A stretch of DNA of 64,000 bases from Spirosoma foliorum. GTDB lineage: Bacteria > Bacteroidota > Bacteroidia > Cytophagales > Spirosomataceae. The DNA lies in contig NZ_CP059732.1 in assembly GCF_014117325.1 (NCBI RefSeq), positions 8,755,501-8,819,500 on the forward strand, written 5' to 3'. The translations under genes were made by a program, and so were the position numbers. Below the pieces are notes generated by a model, which saw only the letters and a list, made by a program, of their open reading frames with translations, was not told the DNA's origin and ran no database searches. Position 1 is the stretch's first letter. Each line of letters starts with the position of its first letter. Below, piece after piece: positions 16,934 through 26,595 of this stretch.

Positions 16934-18154
16934 CTAAGGAAATACTAGTTGTAAATCCGTGTCAAAACTATAAACAAGTTGACCCGTAGCATCCAACAAT
17001 CGTGCCGCCATCTTATAGCCTCCTTTTTGCCCTGTTGATGGAAGGGCCAACGTCAGGATTTGCTTCGTTGAATCGTAAATTCCATTCACGGTGTAGCTGC
17101 GACTATAGCCAGTCAACTGGAGTTGATAAAAGCGAGCTATAACGGTATCGAAATTAGCCGTTTTAAGGAAAATAGTTTCGCCAGGAGTGTAGCTGGCTTT
17201 GGGAGTAGTAATACCCATAATAAACGGTTTAGATCGATCGTACACCTGAACAGAAAAGGAGGTGTCCCGACTTAACTTGTTTTCCGAACGATTAAGTAGC
17301 TGTATTCGGTAGCGACCGGCAGGTAAGTCAGAGTCCAATTTTGCCGAAAACCCAGTTGTGGTAGTTCGTATTGCGTCTAGTTGTCGATGCTGGCTTTCAT
17401 TACTCACCAACATGGTATATTGATAAGTAGCAGGTTGAATGTAAAGACCCGTAACACCAAGGGTATCACCTGCTCGAAGGTGATGCTGATCAAGTTCTTT
17501 GAGCTGAGGGCTGGGATAGCGTACCTGAAGGAATATGGCATCAGTCGATTGAACATCACGCACCCACACTTGCATACTATATCGACCAGGTGACACCGTA
17601 AATGGCAATTGAGCTTGCGCGTGAGTAGAGTCAACTAAAGTTGTGGTCAGTACGGTTGTCTGATTGGTTGGGCTAGTTAGAACGACACGGATATCCAGCC
17701 CGAAGGTGCCAAAATGGTGTCCAGTTAACCGAACCGATTCGCCAGCTTCCAGTGTATCGGTCGACAAGGCCGTCAGTTGAGGGACGGGTTGTTTTTCGAG
17801 CTTAACGTTTATTTGATAGACCGTTTTGGCTCCATTTTGTTCAGTTACGGTATAAAATACCGTTTTTGAGAAATCCTGAACGTCACCTGATCGGGGTACA
17901 ACAGTGGCCCCGTCAGTCAGTGTCAGAGTAGGCTTAAGCTGTTTTAGATTAGTCAGATAAGGAACCTTAATTGTCAACACATGGGCACTTGAATCCCTGG
18001 AGGTAGCTATTACAGAAATGTCATTGAACGTAATAGCCAGCAATGGATTAGGTGTAGGCACTAACTCGTTGGTACGACATTGCAGGAATATACTGCCTAT
18101 GAATAGGCTCAGAATTATCCAATGGGTGTGCTTTTTCTTAAACTTATTTGTCAT
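16934..18154 (-). CDS. IPT/TIG-domain lipoprotein
   Basis: This 406-residue protein starts with a lipoprotein signal (LFIGSIFLQC). Residues about 35-120 form a domain of the kind often placed before surface repeats (ITFNDISVIATSRD, VFYTVTEQNGAKTVYQINVK). IPT/TIG-like units follow, with PQLTALSTDTLEAGESVRLTG and PQLKELDQHHLRAGDTLGVTG marking two repeat starts. It is probably an outer-membrane-anchored surface protein. It precedes the HEAT-like gene on the same strand. The ligand is unknown. Confidence 0.75.
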   Translation of the reverse strand: MTNKFKKKHTHWIILSLFIGSIFLQCRTNELVPTPNPLLAITFNDISVIATSRDSSAHVLTIKVPYLTNLKQLKPTLTLTDGATVVPRSGDVQDFSKTVFYTVTEQNGAKTVYQINVKLEKQPVPQLTALSTDTLEAGESVRLTGHHFGTFGLDIRVVLTSPTNQTTVLTTTLVDSTHAQAQLPFTVSPGRYSMQVWVRDVQSTDAIFLQVRYPSPQLKELDQHHLRAGDTLGVTGLYIQPATYQYTMLVSNESQHRQLDAIRTTTTGFSAKLDSDLPAGRYRIQLLNRSENKLSRDTSFSVQVYDRSKPFIMGITTPKASYTPGETIFLKTANFDTVIARFYQLQLTGYSRSYTVNGIYDSTKQILTLALPSTGQKGGYKMAARLLDATGQLVYSFDTDLQLVFP

Positions 18155-18553
18155 TAATGGTAGGGCGGAAAGGGGATACCCTTTAGTTCTTGAGATTCCA
18201 CCCTGCTAAGACGGTCTAATTGTCGAATTGTAACAACTTTACAGAGAAAATATACTTATTGGCTGGCCAGGTTTGTATCGGACTCCTACCTATCAATGCA
18301 ATACATTACGAGCCTGATTACACCGTCAGAGCGCTTTTATTTTTGATGACTCTATTTTTTGCCTCGTTCCTTTTGTCAAAATAGGATAACAGCCTTTTGC
18401 TATTTTATGGATAGTGACCATCCCTATTATATTGCCTTGCTAAAAGGGTAAGGACACCTTGTCTATGCTTTAGCATTTTGTATAGTAAATAAATGCCTGG
18501 CGCCATCGTTTTACGCTGAAGCAGCGATATTCTCCCTCCGCTTCATAATTGAC
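18155..18553. other. Intergenic region with no recognisable feature
   Basis: About 400 bases between the TIG lipoprotein start and the end of the recombinase gene. It is AT-rich with a few short inverted runs but no convincing gene or terminator. It marks the edge of the insertion-sequence-rich zone. Confidence 0.4.
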
Positions 18554-19102
18554 TTAACTGCGAACGTAACTATACAAGGTGGGTTTAGAGATATTCATCA
18601 TTTCACAAATCTTCTTTACCGTAAGTTTCTTTTGCTGATACAGGTCAATTACTAATTGCCGTTTATCATCACTTAAGGATTTAGGACGTCCTCCTTGTCG
18701 ACCTCGGGCCCTGGCTGCTGTTAAGCCAGCCATAGTTCGTTCTTTAATCAGATTACGTTCAAATTCGGCAAGTGCTCCGAACAAATGAAAGACTAGTTTG
18801 CCGGTAGGAGTGGAGGTGTCTATTGACTCCTGTAAACTACGCAGAGCTACACCTTCACCCTCCAAATAATTCATCCAGTCAATCAGGTCACGTAAGGATC
18901 GGCCTAAGCGGTCAAGCCGCCAAACTACCAACGTATCCCCCGGACGAAGTACCTCCTTTACTCTCTGCAAACCTGGTCGTTCAGTTACCATCCCGCTCAC
19001 TTTATCAGTAAACAGTTTTTCACAACCGACCTGCCGCAAGGCATCTATTTGTAGATCTGGAGTCTGATCCAAGGTTGAAACGCGGGCGTATCCAATGAGC
19101 AT
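18554..19102 (-). CDS. Serine recombinase (resolvase/invertase family)
   Basis: The 182-residue protein has the complete small serine recombinase layout: YARVSTLDQ with the catalytic Ser near residue 9, VVWRLDRLGRSL with the active-site Arg pair around residue 65-70, the ALAEFERNLIKERT helix, and a C-terminal helix-turn-helix (LTVKKICEMMNISKPTLYSYV). Such enzymes resolve transposon cointegrates or invert DNA segments. It stands alone without a Tn3-type transposase and no res site was identified. The 19103-19343 gap holds nothing clear. It is a possible leftover of a mobile element next to the insertion sequences. Confidence 0.9.
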   Translation of the reverse strand: MLIGYARVSTLDQTPDLQIDALRQVGCEKLFTDKVSGMVTERPGLQRVKEVLRPGDTLVVWRLDRLGRSLRDLIDWMNYLEGEGVALRSLQESIDTSTPTGKLVFHLFGALAEFERNLIKERTMAGLTAARARGRQGGRPKSLSDDKRQLVIDLYQQKKLTVKKICEMMNISKPTLYSYVRS

Positions 19103-19343
19103 GACAAGCTGACAGTCAAAAGGTAAAAAACTCAGTAGTCTGTAATATTACTTGACTAAGATTTCTTTACCAAGTTTTCTTACCCTTAAAATTCAGTTTT
19201 TAGTGGTGTTTGACAAGTTGTCAGGTGAGTAAAGAAAACCTAGGTTTTCTTTACTATTAAAAGCGCACGATCTCTGCTTTTACATTAAAGAGAAATAACA
19301 TATTTATATTTTTAATTATATTTAGCTCGTTATTGTAATATAT

Positions 19344-20435
19344 ATAAGTAGTCCTTGAGAATTAGTTTGGATTAAATTGGTTAAAGTTGATGATCAGTTT
19401 TTTGCCCACGTTTGCCAGACAGCGATTGAGAGCATACCCTAAATCATCTGCGGTTGCATAATCTTCCGGCTTCAACCAGCCTCCTTTTAAGTGTCGCCAC
19501 AAGGTTTCAGCGATGTTTAAGTGAGGAGAGTAAGTCGGCAAACAAGTATAGCCCACGGGCCTCCCATAGGGGACGCATCTGCTGAATGGATGCGGCTCGA
19601 TGAACCCTGGCATTGTCTAACACTACCACCGTCAGTCTATGAATCGACAACGACAAACTATCCAGTTGTTGACCCACAAAGGCGGCTGTAATTCGTTGAT
19701 TGGTGGTGGCCCAATGCAACTTGTTTTGCCGGCTAATCAAGCCCCAACAGTTCAGTTTAAAGCCCTTCTCAACCCGAATACAGACCTCTTCGCCGGGAAA
19801 TTGCCAACCATAGGGCACATAGCCCGCACTACACACCTGCGATTCGTCGTCATAGAACAACTCAATGAGCCCCTGCTGGGCAAGGCCTTCCAGTTCCGCG
19901 AGTTGCTCTTTTTTGTAAGCATACACTGCTGGGTCTGGTTGGCCTTTTACTCGTCGACGAATGCGTTTGTATCGGCCATCAAGCTTTTTAAAAAAGTCCT
20001 GAACGTACTCTCACTGACGGGCTGGCTACCAGCCGAACGACTTGTTTCCCAGTCAGCTTTGGCTAGTTGGATTCGTTGGCGATTGGCTTTGACGGCTGCT
20101 AGTACAGCATCTGTATCGGTTTGCTTGGTCAATATGGGCTTTCGACCTCGTCCGGACTTAGTCTTGAGTCCGTCTAACCCACTGGTTTTGAATCGTTTCA
20201 GCCAGCTATTGACACTGACATGGCACATGCCCACAAGCTGGCCTACATCTGTTGAAGAGCGGCCGGCCGCTTTGAGCAGAATGGCCTAGCAGCGCGCTCG
20301 AAAGCTATGGTTATCATTGGTTTTTAGTTCATATTCCAAAGCGATTCGTTGTTCCTCGCTCAGGATCGGCGTGTTTACTCGTCCCATGAGGGCAAGTTAA
20401 AAAATAATGCAAACTATTTCTTACAGACTACTTAT
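19344..20435 (-). mobile_element. IS630-family insertion sequence, degenerate
   Basis: The ends are inverted repeats: the left begins ataagtagtccttgagaatt and the complement of the right begins ataagtagtctgtaagaaat, continuing with tagtttg. Flanking TA is consistent with the TA target of the family. The single transposase inside is broken. Confidence 0.85.
19362..20387 (-). pseudogene. IS630 transposase, broken
   Basis: Translation starts at 20387 (MGRVNTPILSEEQRIALEYE). A TAG at 20286-20288 replaces an expected Gln (RARC*AILLKAAG). The N-terminal helix-turn-helix part (SVNSWLKRF) then runs to a -1 shift near 19990 at a TTTAAAA sequence, which could be a programmed frameshift. The catalytic part has FYDDESQVC, VVLDNARVHRA and, after another frame break near 19595 (two T apparently lost), PTYSPHLNIAETLWRHLK, giving the family's D-D-E set. 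The nonsense codon and second break make it non-functional as written. Confidence 0.8.
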
Positions 20436-20499
20436 AATAATTTACTTTTTAATAAAAGATAAAGATTTATATTAGTGTTAAATAGAAGAAAATTATAAT

Positions 20500-20721
20500 A
20501 TGGAAAAAATTACAGCTAATGACTTTCGTCGACAAGTAGGCGAATATTTAAATCGTACATACTATGCGAAAGAACAATTTGTGATAATAAAATCAGGCAA
20601 ACAAATCGCAGCTTTAGTACCAATTAGCATTCTAGAACGGTTAACACAATTAGAAGAGCCAGCTCAACCTTATGTTGTTGAAGATAAAGAACAGAGTGGG
20701 GCTGTCCATACCGATGTTTAG
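20500..20721 (+). CDS. Phd/YefM-family antitoxin, orphan
   Basis: The 73-residue protein reads MEKITANDFRRQVGEYLNR then FVIIKSGKQIAALVPI, the typical N-terminal DNA-binding domain of Phd/YefM antitoxins, with a short acidic C-terminus that would wrap a toxin. No RelE or Doc toxin follows: 20722-20905 holds no gene and the IS256 begins at 20906. The toxin may have been lost or displaced. Antitoxins of this family usually bind and repress their own promoter in the AT-rich DNA just upstream. Confidence 0.8.
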   Translation: MEKITANDFRRQVGEYLNRTYYAKEQFVIIKSGKQIAALVPISILERLTQLEEPAQPYVVEDKEQSGAVHTDV

Positions 20722-20957
20722 GTATAACTAACAAAGGGTAAAGTTGTGAAGCCGGGCAACGTTCCAAAACGAATCATAAGTGGGCTTTTGACAAGTTTAT
20801 AATGCAATTACCGAACTGCAAGCTAAGGTAGACTAATCAGGACTTGACTTCTGAAGTTGATAGGGCTCCCTATAGTTAACAGGGACGCTTTATCTCAGCC
20901 TATGCGAGAGTGTTCAATAAAGTGTGTCAAGTTATGATTTGCTAACTTGACAATCAA

Positions 20958-22219
20958 ATGGATATAAAACGGGATAAAAACGGCTTTGATTATGAAGCCT
21001 TTCGCCAGGAAACCATCGCTAAGATGCTCGCTGGCGAGAAAGAACTGACAGGCAAAGATGGTCTGTTGGCTCCATTATTGAAAGATTTGCTTGATGCTGC
21101 CCTATCGGGTGAGATGCAGCCGCGGTGGCGGACCACCTCACGTTGAGCAAAACCGGCCTAATCGACGCAACGGCAGCAAGGCCAAGCAGGTCAAGACCGG
21201 ACATGGTCCAGTCGAGGTGGCCATGCCGCGTGATCGGGATGGCTCGTTTGAACCCAAGATCATCGGCAAGCGTCAAACGACCTTAGGCGAAGGCTTGGAC
21301 AACCGCATTCTTTCCCTCTACAGCAAGGGCATGTCCTATGAAGATATTCAGGAGCACCTGGAGGATTTATATGGCTTGGAGATCAGCACTGGCCAGTTAT
21401 CTGCCATCACAGATAAAATCCTTCCTTTAGTTGAGCAATGGCGTTCTCGCCCCTTGGAGCCAGTTTATGCCTTTGTGTGGCTGGATGCAGTTCATTTCAA
21501 AGTACGGCAAGACGGCAAAGTCATCAGCAAAGCCGCCTACAACATTTTAGCGGTTGAGCGCTCCGGCGCCCCGGTTACAAGGCCGGAAGGATTTGCTAGG
21601 CATCTACATTGGTGATGCCGAAAGCGCACGTTTCTGGCTCTCCACCCTGACTGATTTACAGGCTAGAGGGGTCAAAGACCTATTAATCTGCTCGATTGAT
21701 AACCTCTCTGGGTTTGGCGATGCGATTGAAACAATCTACCCCAAAGCTGATGTGCAGCTTTGCTTGGTCCATCAGGTGCGCACATCAATGCGATATGTGG
21801 TCTCTAAGGACCAGAAAGCCGTAGCGGCTGATTTAAAACCGATTTATCAGTCGGCTACTGTGACCGGAGCAGAACAAAAACTGGCTGATTTTACTGACCG
21901 ATGGGGAAAGAAATATCCATTGGTTGTTGAAAGCTGGCAACGTAATTGGCTGCGATTAACTCGTTTTTTTGAGTATCCCGCGGCTATTCGTAAGGTGGTC
22001 TACACGACTAATACGGTTGAAGGGTTCCATCGGCAAATACGGTGTGTAACCAAATCGAAAGGTGTTTTTTCGTCAGAGACAGCTTTATTAAAGCTACTTT
22101 ACCTGACAACCCAACGCATCATTAATGGCTGGCAGTTACCCTTACAAAATTGGGCCGTTACACTCCAGCAATTGACAATATTATTTGAAGATCGTGTCCG
22201 AAATCACATCACGATCTGA
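20958..22219 (+). pseudogene. IS256 (mutator-type) transposase with two frame breaks
   Basis: Three overlapping frames make one family-length protein: MDIKRDKNGFDYEAF to about 21115, PHVEQNRPNRRNGSKAK to about 21565, then GRKDLLGIYIGDAESARFW to 22219. Family landmarks are FVWLDAVHF (first Asp), LICSIDNLSGFGDAIE (second Asp), QLCLVHQ, and YTTNTVEGFHRQIR with the last Glu. Both breaks coincide with extra GC-rich bases; removing 16 nt at each restores the frame. At the second, removing 21567-21582 gives SGRKDLLG. As written it is inactive, though it may be mobilised by an intact relative. Confidence 0.85.
21566..21582. other. 16-nt GC-rich insertion in the IS256 transposase
   Basis: Removing 16 nt (cgccccggttacaagg or a one-base-shifted equivalent) restores ERSGRKDLLGIYIG. 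A similar net +1 disruption lies at about 21115-21134 (core gccgcggtggcgg). The insertion boundary is ambiguous by one base because both sides carry G. Confidence 0.6.
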
Positions 22220-22248
22220 GGAAATGACACACTTAATTGAACATTCCC

Positions 22249-22699
22249 GCCTATGCCGGCATGGCCGAATCGAAATACTACTGTCTCAATAATAATAACG
22301 CCTTAAATCGATCAATTGGAGGTTTAATTGAACGGTTTTAGTCGCTGATTACGACAAGTTCAGTTAATGATGGCAATTGGCCTTTTTGTGAACGATTGCA
22401 AATGAACTAGTTTATACAAATAAGCCAATATAGGTTACGTCTTAAAACAAGTTGGTTGCTTGGCTATTGACGCAACAAATCGAAGAAGGCAACATGAATA
22501 AAATGAGTTCTTAAGATGAGCTTCAACTGTTACCTTTGTTTGTACCTGCCTAAGACCCGAATGTCCTGGCAAAATAGGATACCATTTCTAGCAGGCCCAT
22601 ACCTTAATTCAGAGGGTGTCTCTTAGGGGTGTTAATTTTCGTAAGATCACCTCTCTCTATCTAGTCAGATTAGCAGCCTGATCATCGTTAAATTTCGTA
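22249..22699. other. Intergenic region with interrupted coding remnant
   Basis: The first 93 bases continue an open frame across the IS256 junction (AYAGMAESKYY, then ALNRSIGGLIERF and TAG at 22339-22341). Its upstream part before the element has a TAA close by, so it is already a fragment. The family is not recognised. The remaining 350 bases up to the YhcG-type gene show nothing identifiable. Confidence 0.4.
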
Positions 22700-23824
22700 A
22701 TGGAAGAGTTTAAGCAATACCCAGAACTACTTCAACGGGTTAAACAACAGATTCAACAGGCTCAAGTTAAAGTAGCTACCTCAGCCAACCAACAACTCTT
22801 ACTCTCCTATTGGCAGGTGGGTAGTTTAATCCTGTTTTTTCAACAGCAACAAGGCTGGGGAGCCAAAATAATTGATCGTCTTTCAACTGACATTCGCCAA
22901 GCGTTTCCGGGGGCTGAGGGCTTTTCAACCCGTAACCTGGGCTACATGAAGAAATTTGTGATGGCTAATCTGCCCTTAATTTTGCAACAGGGTGTTGCAA
23001 AATTACCTGAATCCACTCAGGAGGCCATTGATGTAGCCCCCATTTTAGACAATGCAGAAAACTTTGAGCAACTTTTCTTGCGCTCAGTATTGTCCAAAAT
23101 CACCTGGTCACACCATATTATCCTGCTAGATAAAGTTAAAGACCCAGCGCAACGAATTTGGTATATCGAACAGACGTTAACAGGAAGTTGGGGACGAAAC
23201 GTACTTCGCCATCAAATTGAAATTGATTTGTACAAGCGTCAGGTAAAGACACCCAAACTGACCAATTTTGAGCATACCCTGGCTAAACCTCAGTCTGATC
23301 TGGCCACTCAGCTATTGAAAGATCCTTATGTATTCGACTTTGTGGTAGCCACAGCCAAAGCTAAAGAGCGCGATGTGGAAAGCCAGTTAGTTCAGCAGGT
23401 GAGTAAGTTTCTGCTGGAATTGGGCCAGGGCTTTGCCTTTGTGGGCCGCCAATATCCTTTGAAAGTAGGGGATGGGGAGTACTACATCGATTTGTTGTTT
23501 TACCATATTCGCTTGCGTTGTTACATAGTCATCGAACTAAAAGCCAGAGACTTTGAACCGGGGGACGCTGGCCAGATTAACTTTTATGTGAATGTGGTCA
23601 ACGACTATCTTCGTACCAAAGAGGATAATCCAACGATTGGTTTACTATTATGCAAAGGCAAAAACCAAGCGTTGGCGGAGTATGCCCTGGCTGGAATTAC
23701 GAATCCTTTAAGTGTCGCCGATTATGAATTAACGAGAGCGGTACCTGAGGAATTGAAATCCCAACTGCCCTCCATTGAAGATCTTGAACAGGAATTAAAA
23801 AATGAAGGAGAAGGGCTGGATTAA
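22700..23824 (+). CDS. YhcG-family PDDEXK nuclease (DUF1016)
   Basis: This 374-residue protein matches the DUF1016/YhcG pattern: an N-terminal helical domain (LLLSYWQVGSLILFFQQQ, then GFSTRNLGYMKKF) and a C-terminal PDDEXK nuclease fold. The core shows YYIDLLFYHIRLRCYIVIELK with the Asp and Glu-x-Lys residues, preceded by FAFVGRQYPL. The family is often found near restriction-modification or mobile DNA, and its role in those settings is debated. No methylase or helicase gene lies nearby. It sits between the IS256 and ISAs1 elements and is probably accessory cargo. Length is normal and no damage is seen. Confidence 0.85.
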   Translation: MEEFKQYPELLQRVKQQIQQAQVKVATSANQQLLLSYWQVGSLILFFQQQQGWGAKIIDRLSTDIRQAFPGAEGFSTRNLGYMKKFVMANLPLILQQGVAKLPESTQEAIDVAPILDNAENFEQLFLRSVLSKITWSHHIILLDKVKDPAQRIWYIEQTLTGSWGRNVLRHQIEIDLYKRQVKTPKLTNFEHTLAKPQSDLATQLLKDPYVFDFVVATAKAKERDVESQLVQQVSKFLLELGQGFAFVGRQYPLKVGDGEYYIDLLFYHIRLRCYIVIELKARDFEPGDAGQINFYVNVVNDYLRTKEDNPTIGLLLCKGKNQALAEYALAGITNPLSVADYELTRAVPEELKSQLPSIEDLEQELKNEGEGLD

Positions 23825-24016
23825 CTCACACTCATACTACATAGAAAGAAAAATCGGTAGACTTTCCATAACCCCTTTTGGGAGGGTTTCTTGAACGATT
23901 TTCTAAATGGAAGATTTGCATACAAATATCTGATTAATAGCAAATTAAGGATCCAATAAATTGTATTGACTTGCCTTTTATTGGACGAAAAATAAGTTGA
24001 CCCGTCCTAATTTGTG

Positions 24017-25172
24017 TAGGGTGATTGCACGAAAAGCTAAGTTAGCCATCTTTGACAGATGGACGTAGCCGAATTGTTTTTTGAGATTGATGATCCCCGC
24101 CAAGAAGGAAAGTGTTTTCACCAGCTAACCGATATTCTAATGATCGTACTTTGTGGATACTTAGCTGATTGTGAGGGATTTGAAGAGGTTTATGATTATG
24201 CTTGTGATAAACAGGAGGTGTTCCGTGAGTTTTTGGAACTACCCTGCGGGATTCCTTCGCACGATACCCTAAATCGGGTCTTTCGCCGACTTGAGCCCAC
24301 CCAGCTGGAGACTTTGTTAACCAATTGGGGCAAAGAAATTGTTGACCTGCTGACCCAAAAACAGCTTATCATCGACGGTAAACAACTGCGGGGAACGGTA
24401 GAGGCTGGCCACAAACAAGCCACCGTTCAGATTGTCAGTGTCTGGGCCGAGAAAGAGCGGTTGTGTCTGGCTCAGAGCCAGATAGCTACTAAAACCAACG
24501 AGATCAAAGCGATTCCTGATTTGTTAAAATCGATTGACATCGCCAGTAGCGTGGTTAGTATGGATGCCATTGGATGCCAAAAAACGATTGCCAAACTCAT
24601 TATCGATCAGCGGGCAGACTATCTCATTGGCTTAAAGGCCAATCAGGACGGCTTATATGAACAAGTGGTCGATTGGTTCGAGCGAACAAAGCCTTCCTTA
24701 CAAGCCGATATAAGCCGGGATTTGGGCCATGGGCGAGCTGAAAAGCGGGCTGTATTCGTAAGCGAAACACTGGACTTGATTGATGCCGCAGCGGGGTGGG
24801 TAGGCTTAAAAAGCGTCATTTATGTGGAGTCAACTCGTTGGATCAATGACAAAGAACAGCGCAGTACACGCTACTATATCAGCTCACTAAGAGGCTATTC
24901 AGCCGCTCAGATGAGTTGCTACATTCGTCGGCACTGGAGTATTGAGAATGAGCAGCATTGGCACCTTGATGTCACCTTTGATGAAGATGGGTGCCAGGTC
25001 CGGAAAGACCATGCTCCGCGTAATTTGAGTACGGTTCGTAAGTTGGCCTTAGGCTTAATTAGTCGTGACCCGGCCAAGATGAGTTTGAAGCGTAAGCGAA
25101 AGAAAGCTGCCCGAGACGATGCTTATCTAATGACTCTATTGAGCCAACTTAACGTTTGATGCAATTACCCTG
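24017..25172 (+). mobile_element. ISAs1-family insertion sequence with 9-bp target duplication
   Basis: The ends carry (t/c)agggt(g/a)attgca as inverted repeats. The 9-mer taatttgtg stands immediately before (24008-24016) and after (25173-25181), a length usual for this family. The one transposase inside is intact, so the element could be active. Its right flank merges with the end of the neighbouring dead IS3. Confidence 0.85.
24059..25159 (+). CDS. ISAs1-family transposase
   Basis: The 366-residue protein has the family landmarks: an N-terminal DDPRQEGKCFHQLTDILMIV segment, the DDE core with IIDGKQLRG (first Asp), VVSMDAIGCQ (second Asp) and YLIGLKANQDGLYEQV, and C-terminal HWSIENEQHWHLDVTFDED carrying the Glu. 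No stops or shifts are seen, so it is probably functional. It starts 42 bases inside the left repeat and ends 13 bases before the right end, filling the element. Confidence 0.9.
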   Translation: MDVAELFFEIDDPRQEGKCFHQLTDILMIVLCGYLADCEGFEEVYDYACDKQEVFREFLELPCGIPSHDTLNRVFRRLEPTQLETLLTNWGKEIVDLLTQKQLIIDGKQLRGTVEAGHKQATVQIVSVWAEKERLCLAQSQIATKTNEIKAIPDLLKSIDIASSVVSMDAIGCQKTIAKLIIDQRADYLIGLKANQDGLYEQVVDWFERTKPSLQADISRDLGHGRAEKRAVFVSETLDLIDAAAGWVGLKSVIYVESTRWINDKEQRSTRYYISSLRGYSAAQMSCYIRRHWSIENEQHWHLDVTFDEDGCQVRKDHAPRNLSTVRKLALGLISRDPAKMSLKRKRKKAARDDAYLMTLLSQLNV

Positions 25173-26575
25173 TAATTTGTGTTGACCGTTTGTTGGTTAT
25201 CCATCTTTTTATTAACCACCAATTTATACCCTAATTTAACATCCGCCATATCCACCGTCTGCTTTTGGGGATAATAATTCTTCCATCTCCGCTTCAGCTT
25301 TTTCTCCCCGTTGTGTGCCTGATCCGGTACGAGCATGTCACAGCTCAAATGTGGGCGCTTATAGTTGTAAAGGAAAACCGCTTGCTTAAGCACTAACTCG
25401 GCCTGGGCTAACGAGTACACTCCTCGGTGAACTAGATACTCATTCTTGATGATCCCATTTATCCTTTCAGCAACTGGATTCTCCAATGGATCACTCGTCT
25501 CGGTCATACTGATTTGAACATGATAGGCGTCCAGCAGCGTGGTACAAATGGCACTACAGTATTGAATTCCCCGATCACTATGGTGAATCAATGCCTTGGC
25601 CGTTCATCGATTAATTTTTTTCAGTGCCATTTGAAGGGCGGTTTTGCAATGAACAGCACCTAAGGTCGGTGCTACACAATAGCCGCACAGGCGGCCCTGC
25701 CATGATTCGCTTGGAATAAGCATCGGTCACGAACGAGATATAGAGACATCCATATTGAGTAAGCCAATAGGTGATGTCCGATACCGCACCGGCGGCCCGG
25801 CCACAATTGATTGGGCCTTTCCACCACTAAGTCCTTTATTAAATTCGGGTATTTACGGAACGGATGACCCGAAAAGATAGTCCTCATCTTTCGCCTTATC
25901 GTGCTGATTAACAGTCAATTAGCTGCTAGAAGTTCAAAGAAGCCATCCCGGCCCATCTTTATTCCGCACCGGCGGCCCGGCCCTTTCCAAGAACTCGTTC
26001 TCCAACATACTGTAGAGCTTTCGACCGCCAATACGTGGATGATCCTGGCGAACCTTCTTGACTAGTTGTAGTATGTCAGCGTCGTAGCTCACCGGGCCCG
26101 TTTACCGTTGCCAATATTGATAGTAAGCCTGTCGGCTAAACCAAGCGCACTCTCTAACTGCCGAATCGAAATGTTGGGATAATTCGTCAGCATAAACCGG
26201 ATGGCTTGGTAACGGACTTTTTTTAATATCGACCCCCAGTTCATGTTTAGCCACTGGCACCAGAGTCGAATAATAAAGGGTTTTAAAGTTGGCCGTTTCC
26301 AGTTCTTCTTCGAGCGAACGCACCTTGGCCCGCAGTTGATTGACTTGATCTTCTGGGGTAGAAGCCCGAGTTGACTTTCTTGAGAAAGGGGACAACAAAT
26401 CAGGGTGAGTTGAGGCAGCTTGCTTCTTAACTTTGGCTTCCTCTTCGATTTTCCTGATCCAACGCAGTACTGTTAGTCGATTGACTTTATACCGCTCAGC
26501 GGTCTGGTCAATGTTGAGTTGGCCGAGCAGAACGGCGGCCACCATTTGGTGCATGACAGATTTAGACTGTTTCAT
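25136..26575 (-). pseudogene. IS3 transposase with nonsense codons and three 16-nt insertions
   Basis: The start at 26575 (MKQSKSVMHQMVAAVLLG) leads through a helix-turn-helix and leucine zipper (PEDQVNQLRAKVRSLEEELE) to QAYYQYWQR and a TAA near 26100. The frame resumes with DILQLVKKVRQDHPRIGGRK and later NQLW, SDITYWLTQYG, HHSDRGIQYCS and an ERINGIIKNEY segment, the integrase core with its D-D-E residues. Three GC-rich 16-nt insertions (25965-25980, 25785-25800, 25684-25699) each shift the frame; further nonsense codons stand near 25604 and 25915. The last codons run past the element into ISAs1. The gene is clearly dead. Confidence 0.85.
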
Positions 26576-26595
26576 GCGTAGTCTAACAAGTCACA
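25178..26595 (-). mobile_element. IS3-family insertion sequence, dead
   Basis: Approximate ends are proposed from weak inverted similarity: tgtgttgaccgtttgttgg on the left and the complement of ctaacaagtcaca on the right. The transposase reads leftward and is heavily damaged. The left end abuts the target duplication of the ISAs1 element, so ISAs1 probably landed at this element's edge. Confidence 0.6.
25684..25980. repeat. Three near-identical 16-bp GC-rich insertions
   Basis: The plus-strand unit cgcaccggcggcccgg is identical at 25785-25800 and 25965-25980; the copy at 25684-25699 (cgcacaggcggccctg) differs at two bases. Each sits between two C on this strand (G and G on the coding strand). 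Removing each restores expected IS3 codons (for example NQLW to VSDITYW). Confidence 0.75.

Larger units (their letters stand above)
20906..22248 (+). mobile_element. IS256-family insertion sequence with perfect 8-bp target duplication
   Basis: The ends share tgttcaat(a/t)aagtgtgtca as inverted repeats. The 8 bases gcctatgc occur directly before (20898-20905) and directly after (22249-22256), the expected duplication length. The transposase inside is frameshifted. Joining the flanks restores a short open stretch reading FISAYAGMAESKYY, so the element seems to have landed in a coding or former coding sequence. Confidence 0.85.

Noticed and set aside
20958..22219. Three separate genes from the IS256 frames
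   Set aside because: Together they make one family-length transposase; the breaks are insertions.
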